From Sciurus carolinensis (lineage: Eukaryota > Chordata > Mammalia > Rodentia > Sciuridae), in NCBI RefSeq assembly GCF_902686445.1, contig NC_062221.1, positions 36,658,575 to 36,722,574 of the forward strand: a stretch of DNA of 64,000 bases, given 5' to 3'. How positions within the stretch are numbered: the stretch's first letter is position 1; each line of letters begins with the position of its first letter. The notes below the pieces were generated by a model, which was given only the letters and a program-made list of their open reading frames with translations, did no database searches and was not told the origin of the DNA. The position numbers were made by a program, and so were the translations under genes. Shown here piece after piece: positions 22,918-32,919 of this stretch.

Positions 22918-22993
22918 GTTCCCCTAGAAAGGGAGCGTAACGGAAGATTCCCCTAGTGAGGGAATGTAATGAAAGGCTGTCCCAAGAGACAGC
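22918..22993 (+). other. Proviral leader with three consecutive small hairpins
   Basis: Three inverted repeats follow one another: TCCC/GGGA (22,920-22,923 with 22,931-22,934), ATTCCC/GGGAAT (22,947-22,952 with 22,960-22,965) and GCTGTC/GACAGC (22,976-22,981 with 22,988-22,993), each with a 6-7 base loop. They lie between the splice donor and the first frame, where packaging signals of retroviruses usually sit. That function is an inference only. Confidence 0.5.
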
Positions 22994-23023
22994 GACATCC
23001 TGTAGTAAATGAATATGTATAAG

Positions 23024-23126
23024 GTGTTACCTTTTCTTGTTTCGTTTCTGTTTGTTGTTGTTGTGGCATGTAAGGTGTTATTTGTGTTACCTTTTCTTGT
23101 TTGGTTTCTGTTTGTTGTTGTTGTGG
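23024..23126 (+). repeat. 43-bp direct repeat in the proviral leader
   Basis: 'gtgttaccttttcttgttt' through 'gttgttgttgtgg' occurs at 23,024-23,066 and 23,084-23,126, period 60, with one c/g difference. The second copy runs directly into the ATG at 23,131. Confidence 0.9.
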
Positions 23127-24084
23127 TGATATGGACATTAGTTCATTTCTGTCTGACTCCAAAAAACCAAAATTTCAAGAACAGTTAAGAGAAGGGGAAA
23201 AGATATTAGAAACTGTAAAAGAAGAACAATCAAGTCGAGCTTCTGAAAGAGAAAGTAGATGTTCAGACCTCTGTGCCTCCGCCAGAGCATTATTAACTCC
23301 AGAGATGGGAGTACAACCAATACCAACTTCGGTTGTCGGCCCATTACCTAAAGGAACAGTGGGACTAGTTCTGGGGAGGAGTTCTTCTGCTTTAAAAGGA
23401 TTAAATATTGTCCCTGGAGTTATAGACCCTGATTTTACAGGAGAAATAAAAATCCTTGCTTCTTCACTAAGAGGTGTAGCAATAATAGCTCAGGATGATT
23501 GCATAGCACAATTGTTGGTCTTACCCAGCTGCCATGATAAATATCCATCAAAGAATATTATTAGGGGAAATAAAGGATTAGGTTCTACTGGCCAAAATAT
23601 GGTCATGTCAATATTGGATTTAAAAGATAGACCTATGACAAAGTTAGTGATAGAAAGCAAAAGTTTTGAGGGCTTATTAGATACTGGGGCTGACAAAAGT
23701 ATTATCAAAATTACAGAATGGCCCAAAACCTGGCCACTTCAACAGGCAGATCAGACTTTAAGGGGATTGGGTATGACTTCCAATCCTAACAAAAGCGCAG
23801 CCATATTAAAATGGAAGGTGGCTAATCAGGAGTTATGTTCTGATACTGCCCGACGTAATGCAGTTGCGGGCAATCCTCAATGGAATCTAAACATCCTGAC
23901 AGGCCAAGGACCATGTGAAGGGCAAGGTAATCAGATTAATTTCCACCCTGGTGTGTATCAACAAATTAACCCTCAACTTTTAATCTATCATTATATGGAT
24001 GATATTTTGCTAGCTCATAAGGAAAAACCTGTCTTAGAGCAATGTTATAATTTCTTACTAAAGTCACTGGAAAGATGGGGCTAA
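23101..24084 (+). pseudogene. pro-pol: Proviral dUTPase-protease frame fused to reverse transcriptase YMDD region
   Basis: An open frame of 327 codons. The in-frame ATG at 23,131 (residue 11) is the more likely start. Residues about 11-60 are lysine- and glutamate-rich and may be a gag remnant. Residues about 78-142 are a dUTPase: GTVGLVLGRSSSALKG, then IDPDFTGEI, then CIAQLLVLP. Residues 193-198 are LDTGAD, the retroviral aspartic protease active site, with a glycine flap (LRGLG) near 220. From about 265 the protein jumps to the reverse transcriptase palm, HYMDDILLA at 297-305, so the protease end and about the first half of reverse transcriptase are deleted. The frame ends at TAA (24,082-24,084), and the following reverse transcriptase sequence continues in another frame. 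dUTPase removes dUTP, protease cuts viral polyproteins, and YMDD binds catalytic metal; here they cannot work as a complete set. Confidence 0.88.
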
Positions 24085-24091
24085 AGTACAA

Positions 24092-25225
24092 ATGACAGAC
24101 ACCAAAAACTTCCTGGGATCTATCATAAATGCAACTATGGTTAAACCCATAAAAATTACCATTCGGGTGGACAAACTTAGAACTTTAAATGATTTTCAAA
24201 AACTTTTGGGTGATATTAATTGGATTAGACCTTACCTTCATATACCCACCTCAAGTTTGGGCACCCTGTTTGATATTCTTAAAGGTGATTCTGACCCCCT
24301 TTCTAAGCAGGTGCTTACCCCTAAGGCTGGAACAGATCTCAAGCTTGTTGAAACAGCTATGGAAAAGGTTCATCTTGATCATATTGACCTAGCTAAGCTT
24401 TTATCATTCATTGTCTTGGCCACAAATAAGTTACCCACAGGAGTGTTTTGGCAAAAGGGTCCTAGTCTATGGGTTCACATGAATTATGCCCCTAACAAGG
24501 TCTTATCCTTGTTTACTGAATCTGTGGCAGAATTAATCCTTAAGGCATTAAAAGTATCCCTTTCCACCTTTGGATCACATCCCTCGACAATAGCTACTCC
24601 ATATACTACTGATCAGATACAATATCTTATTAATAATTCAAATTCATGGGCTATAGTCTTTACTAGTACTTCTGCTGTGTTTGACAATCACTTGCCATCT
24701 GATCCTCTTCTCCAATTTTGGAGTCAACATCCTATAATTTTTCCTAAAGTCACCCGAAAAGAACCTATTATAGGAGCTACCCTTATATTTACTGATGGAT
24801 CAAAAAATGGTATAGGTGTTATTACTGTAGATAATGTTACAGAAACATTGCTGCTTAATACTCTATCTGCACAACAAACAGAACTATTAGTAGCTATAGA
24901 AGTATTCAGAACCCACCATGAGCCCTTTAACCTATTCTCTGATAGCAAATACCTTGTTAATGCTATTCAAAATTTACAATTAACTGGTCTGATTTCCCTC
25001 ACCTCCACTATTACTAAATATTTACAATGCTTACAAAAACTTATCTGGGACAGAAAAGATCCTTTTTTTATTGGGCATGTTTGGGCTCATACTGGCCTTC
25101 CAGGTACTCTAAGTTTACACAATGATTTAACAGACATGGCCACCAGAGACCCACATATCTTTGATGCACTTGAAAATGCAAAAACTTTTCATTCCAAATT
25201 TTATGTAAATGCTTCCACTCTATGA
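24092..25225 (+). pseudogene. pol: Proviral reverse transcriptase end and RNase H frame
   Basis: A 377-codon open frame. The first part (KNFLGSIINA, FQKLLGDINWIRP) is the thumb and connection of a betaretroviral reverse transcriptase. Residues about 230-360 are RNase H with the four acidic positions still visible: FTDGSKNG, AQQTELL, LFSDSKYL and HNDLTD, plus GHVWAHTGLPG before the last. The frame stops at TGA (25,223-25,225), just where the integrase zinc region should continue in the same direction. The upstream part of reverse transcriptase lies in a different frame. Confidence 0.9.
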
Positions 25226-25750
25226 ACACGCTATAAAATTACTAAGGCAACAGCTTGGGACATAGTCAAGTCTTGTGCTAAATGTGCTACACTTATCCCT
25301 AACCCCTCATTAGGAGTAAATCCCAAAGGGCTTCAGCCCAATCATATTTGGCAAATGGATGTAACTCATTATTCAGAATTTGGAAAACTACAATTCATTC
25401 ATGTGTCTATTGATACCTTTTCAGGATTTATTATGGCCTCTGCTCATACTGGAGAAAAAACCAAAACCAAAGATGTAATAACACACTGTTTACACTCTTT
25501 CTCCATCCTGGGGGTTCCCAAACAAATTAAAACAGATAATGGTCTTGTATATATGTCCCAGGCCTTTAAACAATTTTGTTCCACCTTTGGTATTCAACAT
25601 GTCACAGGAATTCCCTATAATCCTACTGGACAGAGCATTTTTGAGCATGCCCATTTAACGCTTAAAAACATGCTTTATAAACAAAAAGGGGGAATAGGGG
25701 CATCATACAGATCCCCAAAAGAAAATTATCTGTTGCCTTGTTCATCTTAA
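25226..25750 (+). pseudogene. pol: Proviral integrase, core with intact D,D-35-E
   Basis: Directly after the TGA stop, the sequence reads the end of the integrase zinc domain (CxxC as SCAKC) and then the catalytic core. The three acidic residues are visible: D in WQMDVTHY, D in KTDNGLVY, and E in QSIFEHAH, with exactly 35 residues between the last two. In the zinc domain before the stop, FHSKFY has H then Tyr where a second His is expected. The first ATG of the open part is at 25,355. The frame is lost near 25,740. Integrase would insert viral DNA; this copy is broken. Confidence 0.88.
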
Positions 25751-26075
25751 ATTTTTTAAATCTCGATTCTGAGGGCCGATCAGCTGCTGACCGTCATTCA
25801 GAGCCTAATAAAAAAACATCTACCTCAAGTGCTCTGGAAGGACATTCTATCAGGACAATGGAAAGGCCCGGATCCGGTATTAATCTGGACCCGAGGATCT
25901 TTTTGTGTTTTCCCACAGGATGCAAAATTGCCAATTTGGGTGCCAGAGAGGTTGGTCAAGGCCTCAAAAGAGACCCAAAAACAGGAAGAAGATGAGGAGG
26001 CTTCTCCTGCTGATGGTGTTGGCGATTTTCTCACTAAGTTAATGGAGGAGACTCGCGTGAACTATGGGGGATAGT
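25738..26075 (+). pseudogene. pol: Proviral integrase C-terminal part in two shifted frames
   Basis: One frame reads FLNLDSEGRSAADRH (25,738 on), a phrase common to betaretroviral integrase ends. The continuation is in another frame from about 25,826: LWKDILSGQWKGPDPVLIW and FPQDAKLPIWVPERLV, the DNA-binding C-terminal domain. At least two frameshifts separate these parts. Confidence 0.82.
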
Positions 26076-26514
26076 AAAGACATGGCCCTATCCTGTACCG
26101 CTTACCAACTCTTCTATTCTATATCCTCCTATTTTTACAACAATTGGCCACATTTCTCCAGTCCACTGTTCAATGGGGAAAAGAATGGTTTGGGTTTTTG
26201 TCTGTGGGAGGTTTATTGTGTGTTTTACCTGTTCTGTGCATATAGTTTTTATACAAAATGCGTATACATCAGCGCAGAGAAACAGCCATTATTCGCCAAT
26301 CTCTTGTCATAATTGATGCTGGCTCATCACCCCAAGTCTGGTTAAATATGCTGGACCAGTAGTCAAAGATGGGTAAGATTCATGGGGAGCTCATACCGAC
26401 CTAAGACAGGAAATGAGGGCTAGAGCCTCATTGTTCAATGACAGGTAAGGATGTTGCTCTGCCGTGGACAAACTAAGAGAGGTACGGTCTCTTTTATAAA
26501 CAGAGAGGGGGAAA
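26076..26514 (+). other. Provirus 3' internal region and polypurine tract; no env recognised
   Basis: Short frames here (for example 26,064-26,312) contain hydrophobic, aromatic-rich stretches that could be the remains of an env end, but no env motif can be named. The run 'cagagagggggaaa' (26,501-26,514) immediately before the 3' LTR is the polypurine tract. Confidence 0.7.
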
Positions 26515-26886
26515 TGTGGCAGGTGAGACCCAGGGCCCAGGGTCACGCCACATGCATCAAGATGGTGACTGGCAGAGAGCCAAAGGCATGCTGAATGTGC
26601 CTTGAGAAAAACAGGAAGCGCTTACCATTGGCTGTATGATAATTAGTTCAGCCGCCTAGCACGTGGACAGATATATCTTACATGTATACTTGAGCTCGTG
26701 ATCACTTGCCCTTTAATAGGATTGGATGGACGTATCTGGTTACGATTGCTTATGCATGAGACTGCTTATATATTGAGGGTGTTATTCAAATAAAGCGGAA
26801 GCTGCTTTGTGAACTTCTGAAGAGTTTGTGTCGTTTGTCCCGCTGGTCGGCGGCAAGCAGCAAGCGGCAAGCGGCGGCAAGTGGCA
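26515..26886 (+). repeat. 3' LTR of the class II provirus
   Basis: It starts TGTGGCAGGTGAG directly after the polypurine tract. It has the same landmarks as the 5' LTR ('tcaagatggtgactggcag', 'cttatatattg', 'aaataaagcgg'). Its end carries extra 'aagcggc'-like units up to 'caagtggca' that the 5' LTR lacks. Confidence 0.88.
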
Positions 26887-29800
26887 AAACAGTTAATTTT
26901 CATGGATCAGTATTTTGAAGACTAGGATGTTTATTATATTTCAGTTTTGATTTATATTCTTTTTAAATTTTTTATTTTATATATTTTTTCTCTCATCTGT
27001 TTCAATTTACGTAAAATTTGGAATGAAAAGTTTTTGCATTTTCAAGTGCATCAAAGATATGTGGGTCTCTGGTGGCTTTCTCTTCTGCTAACAGCCAATC
27101 TTTCTTGTTCTCTTTCACTCTTTCTTTAATTTTTTACTTCCATTTTCTCTCTTCCTCACTCATAATCATCACATCATATATCACTTCTGTTGTCTCCCTG
27201 TTTACTATTTGAAATTTTAAACCCTTTTGAAAACCTACTGTTTTTACTCTGGGCACTAACTGATCATACTGTTTCTCTTATTTGTGACAATTGACATTGT
27301 AGATTTCATAGCAGGAACTATTTGTTTTAATTCTGTATATTATTTGCATTGGTTGTTGTTATTATTTGTCTCCCCCAAAATGGTGAGGTACAGGAAGTGA
27401 TTAGGAAAACTATAAGTACACAGGGTAGAATCTCTATTGCCTCAGATCCATACTGTTAGATGGGTAGACATACAAACAATATAAAAAAGCAAAGGAACAA
27501 AACTCCTCAAATAAACCAAAATACTTCAATAGCAGAATCCATCAGTACCACAGTGGACAAAATGTCAGAAGAAGTTTAGAATAATAGTTAAATTGATATG
27601 TGAGGTAAGGAATGAAGAAAGTAATAAAATCAAATAGAAAATACAGGATGTGAAAGACAACTTCAATAAAAAGAGGTATACATTCTGAAAAAAAAAATCA
27701 AGCAGAAATTCTCAAAATGAAGAAATAAATAAATCAAATGAAAAATTCAAAGAAAAACACCACCAGCACACCATACAACTTGTCAGTCAATGGAGACAAA
27801 ATATATAATCTTGAAAGTAAAGTTGGCTACTGAGAAAAGATGTTAAGAGACCATGAACAGAACTTCCAAGAAACAAGGTATAACATGAAAAGACAAAATA
27901 TAAAGTTTTCAGGATAGATAAAGGCTCAGAGATACAAACCAAAGGAATGCATAAAATTTTCAATGAAATCATATTTGAAAATTTTCCAAACCTTAAGAAC
28001 GAAATGGAAATCAGATGCAGGTGACCTACAGGACCCCAAATACACAAAATTACAACAGATCCACACAATGGCACATTACTACGAAAAAGGCTAACATACA
28101 GAATAAGGATAGAATTTTAAAGGTTGTCAGAGAAAAATGACAGGGCACAGTTAGAGAGAAAGGAACCAGGATTTCAAGTTATTCCTCAACCCTCAAATCT
28201 ATGAGGTCTTGGAATAATATATCCCAAGACCTGAAAGAAAAAGGATGCCAACCAAAAATACTATACCCAGCAAAATTAAGCTTCAGAGATGATGAGGAAA
28301 TAAAAGCCATCCATGATAAGCAAAGTTAAAAGAAACCACAACTTGATAGCCTGCAATAAAAAACATACTCAATAAAATATTTCATGAAGAAGAATAAAAA
28401 ATAAAAGTGAAAATAAGCAAAGAGAAAAACTACACTAGAAGAATAGTCAATAAATGGAGAAACTAATTGAATTTAAAAACAAAAAAAATAATTCAAAATG
28501 ACAAGGAATTAAAAAACATTTCTCAATAATAACATTGGCCAAAACTCAACAATCAAAAGACACAAACTGGCAGATTGATTTAAGAAATAAGACCCAATAA
28601 TATGCTGTCTCCAAAAGACTCCCTACCCTCAATGGCAAAGACATGCATTGACTGAGTGAAAAGGATGGGGAAAAAAATTCATTCACATGGATCTTGTAAA
28701 CAAGCAGGGGTTTCTATCTGCATATCAGATAAAGTGGACTTCAAACCACTTTAATCAGAAGGGATAAAGGACATTTTGTAATGATTAAGGGAAATACATA
28801 TCATCAAGATATAACAATCAAATATTTATATCCTGGACAATGGAGGTACAAATGTCTACAAACATAAACAAACCCTTCTCAATTTCAAGAATCAAATAGA
28901 CAACAACAGAATAATACTGGGTGACATTAACACACCTCTTTCATCATTGTATAGGTCCACCAAACAAAAACTGAATAAAGTAGCTATAGAACTAAAAAAA
29001 TACAATTGAAAAATTTGTACTTAACAGATATTTAGAATATTTTATCCATCATTGAGTGAATACACTTTCAACTCAGCAGCACACATATCCTTCTCTAAAA
29101 TAAACAATATTTTAGGCCACAAAGCAATTCTTAGCAAATACAAAAAAAAAAAAAAAAAAAAAAAAACACCAGAAATAATACCTTGCACTCTATAAGATCA
29201 TAATGGAATGAAATTAGATATCAATGATATTTTTTTCAAAAAAAAAAAAAGAAGAAGAAAAAAAAAAAAAAAAAAAAAAAGAAGTTACTCTAACACCTGG
29301 AGACTAAATGTACGCTATTAAACTACCAAAGAAAAGCAGAAGGAATCAGGAATGAAATAAAAAATTACTTCAAGTGACACAACTTATCAAAATCTCTTGG
29401 ATGCCAGAAAGGCAGTTCTAAGAGGATAATTTAGTGCTTTGAGCTCATTTATTAAAACAATAGAAAGTCAATCAATAAATAGCCTAACATTACATCTCAA
29501 AACCTAGAAAAAGAGGAACAAATCAACACCAAAAGCAGTAGAAGATAGGAAGAAATTAAAATTAGAGTCAAAATCAATGAAATTGGAAGAAAAAATTTTA
29601 AAAATCAACAAAACGAAAAGTCGATAATTTTTAAAAAAATAATTACACTTGAAAAACCCTTAGGCAAGCTAACAAAGAGAAAGAGGCAAAAAACTCAAAT
29701 TAATAAAATTCATGATGAAAGAGGAAACATCACCACAAACACTGCTGAAATACTGATGATAATCAGAAGTATTTTGAAAATTTTTCTCTACTGCAATAGA

Positions 29801-32185
29801 AAAAGACATCATCAAATTCCTAGAGATATACAACTTAACCACATACATTAGGGGGGCATAGAATTAAAAATAGATTAAATTCTAGCAATGAAATTAAAGA
29901 AACCATCAAAAGTCTACCTAACAAGAAAACCCCAGGACCAGACAGATTCTCATGCAAGTTTTACCCAACATTCAAAGAAGGACTAATACCAATCCTCCTG
30001 AAATTATTCCATGGAACAGAAAAGGAGGGAACACTTCCAAACCCATTCTATGAAGGTACTATCATCCTGGTACCAAAACAAGACAAAAACATACCAAGTA
30101 AAGAAAATTTCAGACCAATATCCCTAATGAACATAGATCCAAAAATTTTCAATAAAACACTGGCAAATCACACACAAAATCATATTGGAAAGATAGTATA
30201 CCATGATCAATTGTGGTTCATCCCAGAGATGCAAATTTGGTTCAACATACGGAAATCAATAAATGTAATCCACTACATTAGTAGACTTCAAGAAAAGAAT
30301 CCCATCACCATCTCAACAGATGCATTAAAAAAAGCATTTGACAAAATACAGCAACCATTCGTGTTCTAAACACTATAAAAGTAGCAAAATAGGAACATAC
30401 CTCAACATCTTAAAAGCTGTATACATTAAACCCAAGACCAAAATAATCCTAAAAATAATTTTTTAAAGAATAAAAGCATTCCCTCTAAAAACTGGAACAA
30501 GGTAGGAATGCCTTCTTTCACCACTTCTATTCAACATAGTCCTTGAAACTCTAGCCAGAATAATTAAGGAAAAAAAAAAAAAAAAAAAAAAAAACCAGAA
30601 AAAGAAAGAAAAGTAATTAAAAGGATAAGAACAGGAAAAGAAGAACTCAAAATATCCCTATTTGATGACATGATTCAATATTTAGAAGACCCAAAACACT
30701 CCATAAGGAAACCTGTAGAACTTGTAAACAAACTCAGGAAAGTGGCAAGATTTAAAATTAAAACCCATACATTAATTGCATTCCTCTACACTAATGATGC
30801 ATCATCTGGAAAAGAAATTAGGAAAACTATCCTATTCAAAATAACCTCAAAAAATAAATTACATACTTGGAATCAATCTAATATAAAGAGGTGAAGGACC
30901 TCTGCAATGAAACTACAGTACACTAAAGATAGAAATTAAAGAAGAACTTAGAAAACAGAAAGATCTCCCATGTTTTTGGATAGGCATAATTATCCTGCTC
31001 CTATTAGAGAGAAAAAGTAGGTCTAACTGGCCATCATGTCAGCTTAAGAACTAACTTCCTTAATAAGACTCCTAAGTGCAGGAAGTAAAATCAAGAATCA
31101 ATAAATGAATAAATGGGATGGTATCAAACTAAAAAGCTTCTTCACACCAAAGAAAATAATAAGAAGTATGAAGATAAAGCCTACAGAATGAGAGGAAATC
31201 TCTGCCACCTGCATGACAGAGTATTAACCTCCAGGATACATAAAGAACTCTAAAAACAATGTCAAAAAAAAAAAAAAAGAAAGAAAAAGAAAAAAGAAAG
31301 AAAGAAAACCCAATCAATAAATGGGCAGAGGAACTGAACATATACTTGACAGAAGAAGAAATACAATCAATCAACAAATATATGAAAAAAATTCAATATC
31401 TCTATCAATTAGAGGTTCAAATTAAAGCTACACTGATATTCCATCTCACTCTATTCAGAATGCAATTATACTGAATACAAGTAACAATAAATGTTGTGAG
31501 GATCTGGGGAGAAAGGTACTTTCATGCATTGCTAAGGGGACTCCAAATTGGTGCAACTACTCTGAAAAGCAGTATGGAAATTCCTTAGAAATCTGGAATG
31601 GACCACCATTTGATGGAACTGTACCACTCCTCGGTTTATACCCAAGGGATTGAAAATCAACATACTACAGTGACACAGCCACATGGATATTTATAGCAGT
31701 TCAATTGATAAAATCAAGCTATGGAACACAACCTAGGTATCTTCAACAGATGAATGGATAATGAAAATATGGTATATATACACAATGAAATATTACTCAG
31801 CCATAAAGGAGAATGAATTTTGGCATTTGCCAATAAATGGATGAAACTAGAGACTACCATGCTAAATGAAATAAAACAAACCCCAAAACTAATAAATGAG
31901 TATTCTCTCTGATATGAGGATGCTAACACACAATTGGGGCGGGTAGAGAAGAATAGAAGTACTTTGGATTAGACAAAAGGGAATAAAGGTAAGGGAGGGG
32001 TATGGGAACAGGAAAGAGAGTGGAATGAATCAGATATTACTTTCCTATGTTCATATATGAATACTTGACCAGTGTAACTCCTTATCACAAACAACTACAA
32101 GAACAGAAGTTATATTCCATTATGTATGATATGTAAAAATACATTCTACTGTCATGTACAACTAAAAGAACAAACTTTAAAAATA
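26887..32185 (+). mobile_element. LINE-1 body, right of the provirus
   Basis: It continues the 5' region interrupted at 22,448. An ORF1-like region (about 27,480-28,400) includes 'gaggctcagagatacaaacc'-type and 'aagaccggatgccaaccaa'-type phrases ('ggctcagagatacaaacc', 'ggatgccaaccaaaaatac'). An ORF2 endonuclease region follows (about 28,550-29,300). The reverse transcriptase region (29,900-30,370) reads [26 protein letters not shown] and [11 protein letters not shown]. The ORF2 end is about 31,060-31,260. The 3' UTR (31,450-32,185) ends 'acaactaaaagaacaaac'. Stops, frameshifts and expanded A runs (29,143-29,166, 29,238-29,280, 30,569-30,594, 31,262-31,276) leave no complete ORF1 or ORF2. With the 5' piece the element totals about 6.2 kb. 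Confidence 0.88.
30127..30369 (+). pseudogene. LINE-1 ORF2 reverse transcriptase remnant
   Basis: This 80-codon open piece ([15 protein letters not shown] in part; HISRLQ-like '[10 protein letters not shown]'; [16 protein letters not shown]) corresponds to the LINE-1 reverse transcriptase segment before the FADD active site. The FADD box itself is not preserved in this frame. It is ended by a stop and cannot encode a working enzyme. Confidence 0.85.
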
Positions 32186-32189
32186 CAAA

Positions 32190-32915
32190 AAACAATACAA
32201 GTTACAATAGTTGTTGGCAAGGATGTGGGGAAAAAGTTTCACTTGTACATTGCTGGTGGGACTGCAAATTGGTCCAACCACTCTAGAAAGCAGTATGGAG
32301 ATTCCTCACAAAACTTGGAATGGAACCACCATTTGACCCAGTTATTCCACTGCCTGGCATACCCAAAAGAATTAAATTTGACATATTACAGTGATGCAGC
32401 CACATCAACGTTTATAGCAGATCAATTCACAATAGGCAAGCTATGGAACCAACCTAGGTGTCCTTCAACAGAAGAATGAATCAAGAGGGTGGTATATATA
32501 TACACAATGAAATATTACTTAGTCATGAAACAGAATGACTTTATAATTTTTGCTGGATGGATCTGGAGACTATCGTGCTATGTGAAATAAGCCAATTACA
32601 AAAATACAAAGACCAAGTATTCTCTCTGATATGCAGATGCTAACACACAATGAGGGGAGAGGCAGGAAAGAACAGAATTTCAGTGGATTGCACAAAGGGG
32701 AACAAAGGAAAGGGAGAAAGGATGGGCTTAGGAAATATAGTAGAATGATTCAGACATAACTTTCCTATGTTCATATATGAATACATAACCGGTGAACCTC
32801 CACATCATATACAACCACAAGAATGGGATTCTAATTAGAATAAGTTATATTCCATGTATGTATAATATGTCAAAATATACTCTGTCATATAGATCTATAA
32901 AGAACAAATAATGAA
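32190..32915 (+). mobile_element. Second LINE-1 3' end, tandem with the first
   Basis: It begins 'ttggcaaggatgtggggaaa', then 'attgctggtgggactgcaaa', 'agaaagcagtatggagattc' and 'ttctctctgatatgcagatg', ending 'aaagaacaaataatg'. It repeats the 3' part of the element ending at 32,185, in the same orientation, with sequence differences throughout, so it is a separate 5'-truncated insertion or unequal-exchange product. Confidence 0.88.
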
Positions 32916-32919
32916 ATCA

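Larger units (their letters stand above)
22449..26886 (+). mobile_element. Class II (betaretrovirus-like, ERVK) provirus with large internal deletions
   Basis: Two similar LTRs in direct orientation flank about 3.7 kb. In order there are a lysine-tRNA-like primer site, a leader with repeats, a dUTPase-protease frame fused to the YMDD part of reverse transcriptase, a frame for reverse transcriptase end plus RNase H, an integrase in three broken frames, and a polypurine tract. dUTPase before protease and a lysine primer site point to betaretrovirus-like class II. gag is essentially missing, the front of reverse transcriptase is missing, and no env frame is recognisable. A full element would be roughly twice as long. 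Frameshifts and a stop make it incapable of coding a complete polyprotein. The LTRs differ at roughly 30 positions by eye, many at CpG, so it is not a recent insertion. It splits a LINE-1; a clean target duplication is not visible ('aaagac' left, 'aaacag' right). Confidence 0.92.

Noticed and set aside
26064..26312. Possible env transmembrane remnant in the provirus
   Set aside because: Hydrophobic and aromatic stretches are present, but no env motif (cleavage site, CKS-like or cysteine pair) can be seen; described only as an unassigned 3' region.
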